DNA from: a virus
Virus record (IMG/VR): IMGVR_UViG_3300030331_001851
Coordinates: 1 to 39,122 of that record
Length of the DNA: 39,122 bases
Direction: 5' to 3' (one strand)
Shown here: piece after piece, positions 6,396 through 12,109 of the stretch
Layout of the letters: each line of letters begins with the position of its first letter
How positions within the stretch are numbered: position 1 is the first letter of the stretch
Notes under the pieces: model-generated
What the model was told of the DNA's origin: nothing
The model's database searches: none
Seen by the model: the letters and a program-made list of their open reading frames with translations, nothing else
Position numbers and translations under genes: made by a program

Positions 6396-6702
6396 TTTTA
6401 TACTTCTCAATCAAGGGTGATTGCAAAGGCGAATCATCTTGATAATGGTCTTGTGAAAGTTGAATGATTGCATAGTGTATTACTTTCATCAAATCATTCT
6501 TATTACGACCTTCTTTCTTGCCGTATCTTTGAGCATACTTTAAAATGTTGCCCATACAGAAACCTGTGCCATGACCTTGGTCAATGATAATTTCAGTTGC
6601 CTGATAGTTTTTTGTTTTAGCATAATGTGAATCATATGTTTTATTAATATAATCCATTACATCATTAACTATCACATTTTCACTAAATTTATATTTTGGC
6701 AT
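6388..6702 (-). CDS. DUF3310-family protein (SaV-type nucleotide-kinase-like)
   Basis: 104 aa. Residues about 36-80 carry the family signature: YQATEIIIDQGHGTGFCMGN, then ILKYAQRYGKKEGRNKNDLMK and VIHYAI. DUF3310 proteins are small helical phage proteins often labelled nucleotide kinase, without solid proof of that activity; I see no P-loop here. Start and stop overlap both neighbours by a few bases (TAATG junctions), and an AAAGGA ribosome site precedes the ATG. It is the best recognisable protein of this early block. Confidence 0.8.
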   Translation of the reverse strand: MPKYKFSENVIVNDVMDYINKTYDSHYAKTKNYQATEIIIDQGHGTGFCMGNILKYAQRYGKKEGRNKNDLMKVIHYAIIQLSQDHYQDDSPLQSPLIEKYKNV

Positions 6703-6968
6703 TAATGTAGTCCTTTCATAATTGTTTTTTGTTTTGTTGTTAGTTTTGGATTTAAATGCACTCTTACTTTGTTTTGTATTCTAGATGGTGACACACCTAT
6801 CATGGTGCAGTAGTTTATAAAGACATCATGATCCTCATTATCTGTATTGAGTAACCAATCCATAGCGTCAACTTTATGCTTTAGATATTTTTTACTCTTA
6901 CCTGTATAAGAGGCATCTTCAACTGCCTGTGTTAATATAGCGGTAATAAATTTTTCTTCGCCTATCAT
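6702..6968 (-). CDS. Conserved small phage protein
   Basis: 88 aa. The layout 'ILTQAVEDASYTGKSKKYLK' - 'DAMDWLLNTDNEDHDVFINY' - 'GVSPSRIQNKV' follows a common small phage protein: an AVEDA helix, a DW helix and then a D-x-x-x-C-x-x-x-G-x-x-P segment reminiscent of a short helix-turn-helix. Function unknown. Overlaps the genes on both sides at TAATG junctions, with AAAGGAC as ribosome site. Confidence 0.6.
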   Translation of the reverse strand: MIGEEKFITAILTQAVEDASYTGKSKKYLKHKVDAMDWLLNTDNEDHDVFINYCTMIGVSPSRIQNKVRVHLNPKLTTKQKTIMKGLH

Positions 6969-7198
6969 TATATGTCCTTTTCAATCTGAGAGAAGTATGC
7001 CCAATATTGGTCACCATTCTCTGTTACATAACCTATAGAGCCATTATAACCCATGTCGGTATCGTATATCTGTGTTTGTATACCATTCTCACCAGCAGGA
7101 TCATTTGTCAATAGTGAAAGAGATATATCAGTTATTTTACCTGATCTAAAACTACCTCTATTATTTACGGTTACTTCATCATCTATTTTAATAATCAT
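6968..7198 (-). CDS. Small beta-rich protein of unknown function
   Basis: 76 aa from the Met preceded by GAAGGA; an earlier in-frame ATG at 7216 lies upstream of that site and is less likely. The order IKIDDEVTVNNRGSFRSGKI, then IYDTDMGYNGSIGYV and DQYWAYFSQIE suggests a small SH3-like beta barrel. Not recognised. Overlaps the upstream gene by 11 nt. Confidence 0.55.
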   Translation of the reverse strand: MIIKIDDEVTVNNRGSFRSGKITDISLSLLTNDPAGENGIQTQIYDTDMGYNGSIGYVTENGDQYWAYFSQIEKDI

Positions 7199-7379
7199 AA
7201 TTACTATCCTTCTCAATTAAGTTTGTTTCAATGTTTATTGATAATTTATTCGCTAGTTCTGGCCATTTCTCTGCAAGAACTTTAGCAAATAAATCTCTTT
7301 GTTTTAAATTCATGCGAGCAATAGTCTCAACTGTATTGTCAACCATCACTTCACTCATTACTTCATTTGCATCTACCAT
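7188..7379 (-). CDS. Small helical protein of unknown function
   Basis: 63 aa, acidic N-terminal half, then MNLKQRDLFAKVLAEKWPEL, an amphipathic helix. A strong ribosome site (AGGAG, 7-8 nt before ATG) supports the start. Not recognised. Acts with unknown role in the minus-strand operon. Confidence 0.55.
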   Translation of the reverse strand: MVDANEVMSEVMVDNTVETIARMNLKQRDLFAKVLAEKWPELANKLSINIETNLIEKDSNYDY

Positions 7380-7392
7380 TTTTTTCTCCTCT

Positions 7393-7725
7393 CTATTTTA
7401 GATATAATGGTCCAGTCCATTGTATAGGATAATTACCTTGTAGCACATTACCTCTTGGTTGATTTAGTGCAGGTGCTTTCCAACTTGCGGCTTTTAGAAC
7501 ATCACCTTCTTTGAAATGTTTAAATGCTTTCTTTACTATGAAAGAATGAACAGAATGTTTAGCACAAATTTTGATAAACTTTGGTCCTTCTTTTACAGAC
7601 CATGAGTTAGCAAATTCTTCTCTCATATTTTTATTATCACAATCTTGATTGTAATCTTCAATAGAAGCATTAATTAAGTTTTGAATACCGTCTTTGATAT
7701 TCTGTGCAGGTTCTACTCTAATCAT
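7393..7725 (-). CDS. Protein of unknown function
   Basis: 110 aa. The N-terminus is helical (NIKDGIQNLINASIEDYN); the middle 'FIKICAKHSVHSFIVKKAFK' and the ending 'KAASWKAPALNQPRGNVLQG' plus QWTGPLYL are distinctive. The protein seems conserved in pattern with other marine phage proteins but I cannot name a family. Ribosome site GGAGGT precedes the ATG, which overlaps the upstream stop. Confidence 0.6.
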   Translation of the reverse strand: MIRVEPAQNIKDGIQNLINASIEDYNQDCDNKNMREEFANSWSVKEGPKFIKICAKHSVHSFIVKKAFKHFKEGDVLKAASWKAPALNQPRGNVLQGNYPIQWTGPLYLK

Positions 7726-7952
7726 TACTGTAATACCTCCATACTTTTTTGATTTAACGAATCTGAAAGATAACAGTATAGGTCACCTTCAAGACTATAT
7801 TCATCAAAACCTATAAGGTCCCAATTAACATCTGATTTTTTAGCCATATCAACTGCCTGATCGACAGAGATAGTTCTACTTTTTACTTTTGATTCTAGAT
7901 TGTCTAGATATTCTTCAGCACAATCTTGTGCCCATTGTTTCACTTTACCCAT
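7725..7952 (-). CDS. Small acidic helical protein of unknown function
   Basis: 75 aa, rich in Asp and Glu: 'QWAQDCAEEYLDNLESKVKS' then 'VDQAVDMAKKSDVNWDLIGF'. Predicted all-helical. Ribosome site AAAGGAG lies before the ATG. No family recognised. Overlaps the membrane-protein gene upstream by 8 nt. Confidence 0.55.
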   Translation of the reverse strand: MGKVKQWAQDCAEEYLDNLESKVKSRTISVDQAVDMAKKSDVNWDLIGFDEYSLEGDLYCYLSDSLNQKSMEVLQ

Positions 7953-8127
7953 TATTATACTCCTTTGATTGATTAATTAATGCAAGAATCATAAACACGA
8001 TTCCTACGATTGCAAAAATAAAACATCCGACCCAATTATTGCCTGATGTTTCTAGAGTAGAGCCGTCAATTGACCCTACAGCGAATAACATAGAAAAAAT
8101 TCCTAAGATAGAAAATAAGACAGTCAT
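7945..8127 (-). CDS. Two-span membrane protein
   Basis: 60 aa with two hydrophobic segments, ILGIFSMLFAVGSI (about 7-20) and VGCFIFAIVGIVFMILALIN (about 33-52), joined by a polar loop. Expected in the host inner membrane. Its start overlaps the stop of the first gene of the operon (TTAATGA). Possible roles such as host membrane modification are speculative; nothing in it identifies a holin. Confidence 0.6.
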   Translation of the reverse strand: MTVLFSILGIFSMLFAVGSIDGSTLETSGNNWVGCFIFAIVGIVFMILALINQSKEYNNG

Positions 8128-8423
8128 TAAGCAACTGCCTTCATAAGAGAGTAAGGCACTCTCCAGTTATTTAAATTCTTAGTAGAATTATCGTAAACTT
8201 GAACAACTGCTTTTGCAGGGTTCATCTTTTGAATAACACCTACTCTTTGTAGCCCACTATTCATTTTACCAAACATAACTCTCTGACCTACATGAAATTT
8301 TGTAGAAGAAAGAACAGAAGTCCTTTTACGATTCTGTTTTATAGCGTCAATAATCAAGTTGATTTCTTTATCGTTCATACTTTTAACAGCATTAACAACT
8401 TGCATAAGGTCTTGATATTTCAT
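8127..8423 (-). CDS. Conserved marine-phage protein with SH3/KOW-like C-terminus
   Basis: 98 aa, first gene of the minus-strand operon. The N-terminal 35 residues are helical (MKYQDLMQVVNAVKSMNDKE); the rest, 'FHVGQRVMFGKMNSGLQRVG', VIQKMNPAKAVVQV and WRVPYSLMKAV, has the spacing of a small SH3/KOW-type barrel and recalls a protein common in marine T4-like phages. Its exact role is unknown; a nucleic-acid-binding function would fit the fold. Ribosome site AAGGA sits about 9 nt upstream. Confidence 0.65.
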   Translation of the reverse strand: MKYQDLMQVVNAVKSMNDKEINLIIDAIKQNRKRTSVLSSTKFHVGQRVMFGKMNSGLQRVGVIQKMNPAKAVVQVYDNSTKNLNNWRVPYSLMKAVA

Positions 8424-8453
8424 AATGTATTATATCCTTTCGATTATGTGTCC

Positions 8454-8481
8454 ATTATACACGAAAAAAAGCATATTGCAA
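8454..8481 (-). promoter_or_regulatory. sigma70-like early promoter for the minus-strand operon
   Basis: On the minus strand TTGCAA, 16 nt spacer, then perfect TATAAT (8454-8459), with T-tracts upstream and within the spacer. It lies 31 nt upstream of the first operon gene. The form is that of a promoter for unmodified host polymerase, in contrast to the TATAAATA late boxes elsewhere. Confidence 0.75.
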
Positions 8482-8521
8482 GAAAAAAATGGATTATTCC
8501 ATAAAATAAAACCCTTATTTT
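8458..8521. repeat. Promoter-unit direct repeat, copy 1
   Basis: Plus-strand pattern ACACGAAAAAAAGC..TATTGCAAGAAAAAAATGG followed 16 nt later by AAAACCCTTATTTT. Copy 2 (8601-8654) has the same blocks with small changes. The promoter of the minus operon overlaps copy 1. Confidence 0.6.
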
Positions 8522-8595
8522 TCAACAATTTAGGGGCGCACTCTGTCGCTGTCTTAAAAACCCTTATTTTCTGCGTTTTTTCATTCATTATGTAC

Positions 8596-8624
8596 AAGCT
8601 AACACGAAAAAAGCGTAATGTCAA
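8596..8624 (-). promoter_or_regulatory. Second promoter-like site (perfect -35, weak -10)
   Basis: Minus strand TTGACA (8619-8624), 17 nt, TAGCTT (8596-8601). The flanking T-tracts are the same as at the first promoter, from which it seems duplicated. It could start a longer leader for the operon. The -10 is poor, so it may be inactive or regulated. Confidence 0.4.
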
Positions 8625-8654
8625 GAAAAAAATGGCGAAAAAACCCCTTATTTT
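8601..8654. repeat. Promoter-unit direct repeat, copy 2
   Basis: Same order as copy 1: ACACGAAAAAAGC, TGTCAAGAAAAAAATGG and AAAACCCCTTATTTT. Here the last block carries one extra C. A third free copy of the AAAACCCTTATTTT block lies at 8557-8570, and both right-hand blocks are followed by CTGCG. Confidence 0.6.
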
Positions 8655-8806
8655 CTGCGATTTTGTGGAATAATCGTTTTTTTTATCGGAATAATCTTCA
8701 TTCCTAAGATTTGTTTAAGTGATTTTGTTCTTTTTTTGTTCTTTTTCTTTCGAATCATAAAATTTTTATCTAATTATACAATATTTTAAAGGTTTTGTAA
8801 AGCACT

Positions 8807-8814
8807 TATAAATA
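8807..8814 (+). promoter_or_regulatory. T4-type late promoter box
   Basis: Exact TATAAATA, 29 nt before the nuclease start at 8844; an AAAGGAAA ribosome site lies between. It starts the long plus-strand late block. Confidence 0.75.
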
Positions 8815-8843
8815 GTTTATGTAAAAAACAAAGGAAAATCAAA

Positions 8844-9398
8844 ATGTACGAGTATAAATGCAAAATTAGAAAAGTTGTTGACGGTGATACCGTTGATATC
8901 GACATAGATTTAGGTTTTGGTATCTGGCTCAATGATGAAAGAGTAAGAATTATGGGCATTGATACTCCTGAATCAAGAACTAGCGATCCTGTCGAAAAGA
9001 TTTTTGGTCTAGCTGCAAAAGAAAGAGTAAAACATCTACTTGGTGCTGAATCAACTTTGATATCAAAAGTTAAAGGTGATGGTAACGAGGAAATGAGAGG
9101 AAAGTTTGGTCGTATCTTAGGTGATTTTACACTTAACGATGGTGATACACTAACATCTAAACTTATGAGTGAAGGCCATGCTGTTGCATACAATGGTGGC
9201 AACAAGGAAAAAATTCAACCTAAGCATGTAGAGAACAGAAACAAATTGGTCAGCGAAGGTAAAGTTGATATGCAAGGATTAGAAATAACTAAACCTGCTT
9301 TAGTTCAAAAACCTATCGTTGAAGAACCTGTTGTTGAAGAAGTTTCAGCACCAGTTAAGAAAACAAAAAAGGCTACAAAGAAAAAGGCAAGTAAATGA
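8844..9398 (+). CDS. SNase-fold nuclease (thermonuclease family) with Lys-rich tail
   Basis: 184 aa. Residues 1-125 follow staphylococcal nuclease: KVVDGDTVDIDID, then RVRIMGIDTPE with Arg35, Asp40, Thr41 and Glu43, and KFGRILGDF with Arg90, all equivalents of the catalytic Arg/Glu/Arg and Ca-binding residues. It should cut DNA or RNA in a Ca-dependent way. There is no signal peptide. The last 40 residues are a disordered tail with VEEP repeats ending KKTKKATKKKASK. It is read from the late promoter at 8807 and is followed by a Lys-rich peptide with the same composition and by the PAAR spike tip, so it may act late or be packaged; that is inference. Confidence 0.9.
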   Translation: MYEYKCKIRKVVDGDTVDIDIDLGFGIWLNDERVRIMGIDTPESRTSDPVEKIFGLAAKERVKHLLGAESTLISKVKGDGNEEMRGKFGRILGDFTLNDGDTLTSKLMSEGHAVAYNGGNKEKIQPKHVENRNKLVSEGKVDMQGLEITKPALVQKPIVEEPVVEEVSAPVKKTKKATKKKASK

Positions 9399-9505
9399 AA
9401 ATTTTAGAACTATTAGGTTTGAAAAAGAAAGTTGAAGAACCTAAAAAGAAAAAAGCACCTGTTGTAAAAAAGAAAAAGAAAAAAGCAACTAAGAAGAAAA
9501 AATAA
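9395..9505 (+). CDS. Lys-rich 36-aa peptide
   Basis: MKILELLGLKKKVEEPKKKK, then APVVKKKKKKATKKKK. More than half the residues are lysine. The start overlaps the nuclease stop (ATGA) and the stop overlaps the PAAR start (TAATG), so all three are co-translated. Composition matches the C-terminal tail of the nuclease (VEEP, then AT-KKK). It may bind DNA or acidic surfaces. Conserved small basic frames at this position are plausible but I cannot name a family. Confidence 0.6.
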   Translation: MKILELLGLKKKVEEPKKKKAPVVKKKKKKATKKKK

Positions 9506-9777
9506 TGCCAGCAGCACAAAGAGATGGTGACGCTAATTCTGCAGGTGGTGTTGTATCATCTAGTAGTAGTGTTAAAGTGAATGGTAAAGATATCACAACA
9601 AATGGTGATAGTGTTTCTTCTCACGCACCATTTATATCACCTCATGTAGCTGCTACAACAGCAAATGGTAGTTCTACTGTTTTTGCTGAAGGTATTGCTG
9701 TAAACAGAACAGGTGATAATGACACTTGTGCCCACCCTAGAGCAGGTGGATCTGGTAATGTAAATGTTGGTGGATAG
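9505..9777 (+). CDS. PAAR-type spike tip protein
   Basis: 90 aa. The start MPAAQRDGDANSAGGVV and the later 'SSHAPFISPHVAATTANGSS', 'VFAEGIAVNRTGDNDTCAHP' follow the PAAR repeat fold, a cone that caps the gp5 needle (T4 gp5.4). His40, His47 and the Cys74/His76 pair are good zinc ligands for the tip. No toxin domain is fused. The partner is the gp5-like protein at 2907. Translation is coupled to the Lys-rich peptide upstream. Confidence 0.85.
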   Translation: MPAAQRDGDANSAGGVVSSSSSVKVNGKDITTNGDSVSSHAPFISPHVAATTANGSSTVFAEGIAVNRTGDNDTCAHPRAGGSGNVNVGG

Positions 9778-9779
9778 AA

Positions 9780-9787
9780 TATAAATA
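9780..9787 (+). promoter_or_regulatory. T4-type late promoter box
   Basis: Exact TATAAATA beginning 3 nt after the PAAR stop, 20 nt before gp25; the AAAGGAGA ribosome site of gp25 lies between. Confidence 0.75.
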
Positions 9788-9807
9788 TATCAAAGGAGAG
9801 ATTGTAA

Positions 9808-10233
9808 ATGTCAAGATATGACGCCACACAAACAAATGAAAGTTTAAGAAGTGCTAGAATATACAAAGATTTAGATTTAGACTTTCAAAAAAATACTGCT
9901 ACAAAAGATATTCAAAAACTTACTGATATCGAAGCAGTAAAAAGAAGTGTGAGAAATCTTATCAAACTTAATCATTATGAAAAACCTTTTCGTCCTGAAA
10001 TAGGATCAAATTTAAGAGCGATGTTATTTGAAAATATCACTCCACAAGTTAATCATGCTATTTCTAAACAAATAGATTTATTAATTAGAAACTATGAACC
10101 AAGATGTAGATTGGTTCAACTTAATGTTCAACCAGATGTAGATAGAAATGGATACAGAGCTTCAATATCTTTTTTTGTTGTAAATCATCCAGAGAGAGTT
10201 GAAGTAGAAACATTTTTAGAAAGACTAAGATAA
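9808..10233 (+). CDS. 25: Baseplate wedge protein gp25
   Basis: 141 aa, close to T4 gp25 (132 aa). The family core is visible: DIEAVKRSVRNLIKLNHYEK, PFRPEIGSNLRAMLFENITP and the C-terminal RASISFFVV. gp25 is the part of the wedge core that starts sheath polymerisation. It begins a classic 25-6-7-8 order. Arginine is nearly all AGA. ATG has a strong AAAGGAGA site. High certainty. Confidence 0.9.
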   Translation: MSRYDATQTNESLRSARIYKDLDLDFQKNTATKDIQKLTDIEAVKRSVRNLIKLNHYEKPFRPEIGSNLRAMLFENITPQVNHAISKQIDLLIRNYEPRCRLVQLNVQPDVDRNGYRASISFFVVNHPERVEVETFLERLR

Positions 10234-10234
10234 G

Positions 10235-12100
10235 ATGGCAACCAAATTAGAAATATCAGATTTAGATTTTGATGGTATCAAAACTAATCTAAAAAACTTT
10301 TTATCACAACAAGATGAGTTTAGAGATTACGATTTTGAAGGATCTGGTATGTCAGTTCTTTTAGATTTATTAGCATACAATACACACTATCTTGGATACA
10401 ATGCCAACATGGTAGCAAACGAAATGTTTTTAGATAGTGCTGATTTAAGATCAAGTGTAGTTTCAAAAGCAAAACAAGTTGGATACACACCAACAAGTTC
10501 AACATCTGCTGATGCTTTTGTAGATGTTGTTGTTAATAATGCCACAGGCTCCTCTCTTACAATGTCAAGAGGGACAAAATTTACAACAACTGTAAATAGC
10601 ATTTCATATTCTTTTGTGAACAATACTGAATTAACTATTACACCTTCAGATGGTGTTTATAAATTTAGTAATGTAAAGTTAAATGAAGGAACACTTTTAA
10701 ATTTTAAATATACAGCTAATACATCAGATACAGATCAAAGATTTATTATACCAAACAATAATGTAGATACAAATACACTAACTGTTAAAGTTCAAGAATC
10801 ATCATCAGATACTACTACAAATACATACACACTTGCAACTGGTATTACAGCATTAGATTCTACATCTAAAGTTTATTTTTTACAAGAAGTAGAGAATGGT
10901 AGATTTGAAGTTTACTTTGGTGATGGTGTTTTAGGAAAAGCAATTGCCGATGGTAATATTGTTATCTTTGATTATGTCGTATGTAATCGAAATGCACCTA
11001 ACGGCGCCACAACCTTCACACTATCAGGCACAGTTGGAGGATTTTCAAGTGCAACTGTAACAACAATTTCAAATGCTACTAATGGTGCAGGACCAGAATC
11101 AATTGAATCAATTAAGTTTAACGCACCAAGAGATTACACTTCACAAGATAGAGCAGTCACAGCTGATGATTACAAAGTTTTAGTAAAAAGTTTATATGCA
11201 AATGCTCAATCAGTACAAGTTTATGGCGGTGAAGATGCTGCCACACCAGAGTATGGTAAAGTTTTTATTTCAATCAAAGCAAAATCAGGATCTAACTTAA
11301 CAGAATCTACAAAAGCAAGTATCGTAACTAGTCTTAAACAGTTTGCTGTTGCTTCTGTGAGACCTGTAATTATAGATCCAGAGACAACATTCATAACTCT
11401 TGATACAGCATTTAAATATGATAGCACAGCAACAACAAAAGGTGCTAGTACGCTTGAAACAAATGTATTAAACACAATTGCTAATTATGGCACAAACACT
11501 TTAGAAAATTTTACTGGTGTTTTTAGACACTCAAAATTATTAGAAAACATTAACAATGCTGATACATCTATTTTAAGTAATATCACAACTGTTAAAATGT
11601 ACAAAACAATCACACCTACTTTAAACTCAGCACTTAAATATACAGTATCATTTAATAACGCATTTTTTAATCCACATAGTGGTCACAATGCAGCTGCTGG
11701 TGGCGTGATATCATCAACTGGTTTTAAAATTAGTAATGATAGTTCTACAAATGAACATTTCTTAGATGATGATGGTGCAGGTAATTTAAGAGTTTACTAT
11801 TTAAGTGGTACTACAAGAATATACACAAGTTCAACTTTTGGTACTGTTAATTATACAACTGGTGAGGTGATTTTAACATCAGCAAATATTACAAGTATAT
11901 CAAATGTAGATGGTGCTGCTAGCACATTAATAAGAGTTTTTGCTATACCAAATTCTAACGATATCGTGCCTGTTCGTAATCAAGTATTACAAATAGATAC
12001 AGCAAACTCAACTGTAAGTGCTGATATAGATACTGTTGAAAGTGGTTCTTCTCAGGCAGGAACAACTTACACAACAACTAGTAGTTATTCATCATACTAA
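10235..12100 (+). CDS. 6: Baseplate wedge protein gp6 (Baseplate_J)
   Basis: 621 aa, near T4 gp6 (660 aa). The N-terminus has 'FRDYDFEGSGMSVLLDLLAY' and 'NTHYLGYNANMVANEMFLDS', then KAKQVGYTP, which is typical of gp6. Later 'RFEVYFGDGVLGKAIADGN' and 'APRDYTSQDRAVTADDYK' are the Baseplate_J signatures. The protein forms the dimer ring that clamps wedges together. The gap to gp25 is one base. The C-terminal 100 residues contain Ser/Thr-rich beta sequence that looks like an added domain. Confidence 0.9.
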   Translation: MATKLEISDLDFDGIKTNLKNFLSQQDEFRDYDFEGSGMSVLLDLLAYNTHYLGYNANMVANEMFLDSADLRSSVVSKAKQVGYTPTSSTSADAFVDVVVNNATGSSLTMSRGTKFTTTVNSISYSFVNNTELTITPSDGVYKFSNVKLNEGTLLNFKYTANTSDTDQRFIIPNNNVDTNTLTVKVQESSSDTTTNTYTLATGITALDSTSKVYFLQEVENGRFEVYFGDGVLGKAIADGNIVIFDYVVCNRNAPNGATTFTLSGTVGGFSSATVTTISNATNGAGPESIESIKFNAPRDYTSQDRAVTADDYKVLVKSLYANAQSVQVYGGEDAATPEYGKVFISIKAKSGSNLTESTKASIVTSLKQFAVASVRPVIIDPETTFITLDTAFKYDSTATTKGASTLETNVLNTIANYGTNTLENFTGVFRHSKLLENINNADTSILSNITTVKMYKTITPTLNSALKYTVSFNNAFFNPHSGHNAAAGGVISSTGFKISNDSSTNEHFLDDDGAGNLRVYYLSGTTRIYTSSTFGTVNYTTGEVILTSANITSISNVDGAASTLIRVFAIPNSNDIVPVRNQVLQIDTANSTVSADIDTVESGSSQAGTTYTTTSSYSSY

Positions 12101-12109
12101 TGGATAACA

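Larger units (their letters stand above)
8492..8696. repeat. Three GGAATAATC motifs (possible operators)
   Basis: GGAATAATC occurs on the plus strand at 8667-8675 and 8688-8696, exactly 21 bp (two helical turns) apart, and inverted at 8492-8500. In the inverted copy the sequence GGATTATTCC is a near-palindrome. All lie in the non-coding control region 8424-8806, which otherwise holds AT-rich DNA and no convincing gene. Confidence 0.45.

Noticed and set aside
8430-8624. Frame(s) on both strands in the control region 8424-8806
   Set aside because: They run across the promoter and repeats, lack ribosome sites and have biased Lys/Phe composition. I treat the region as non-coding.
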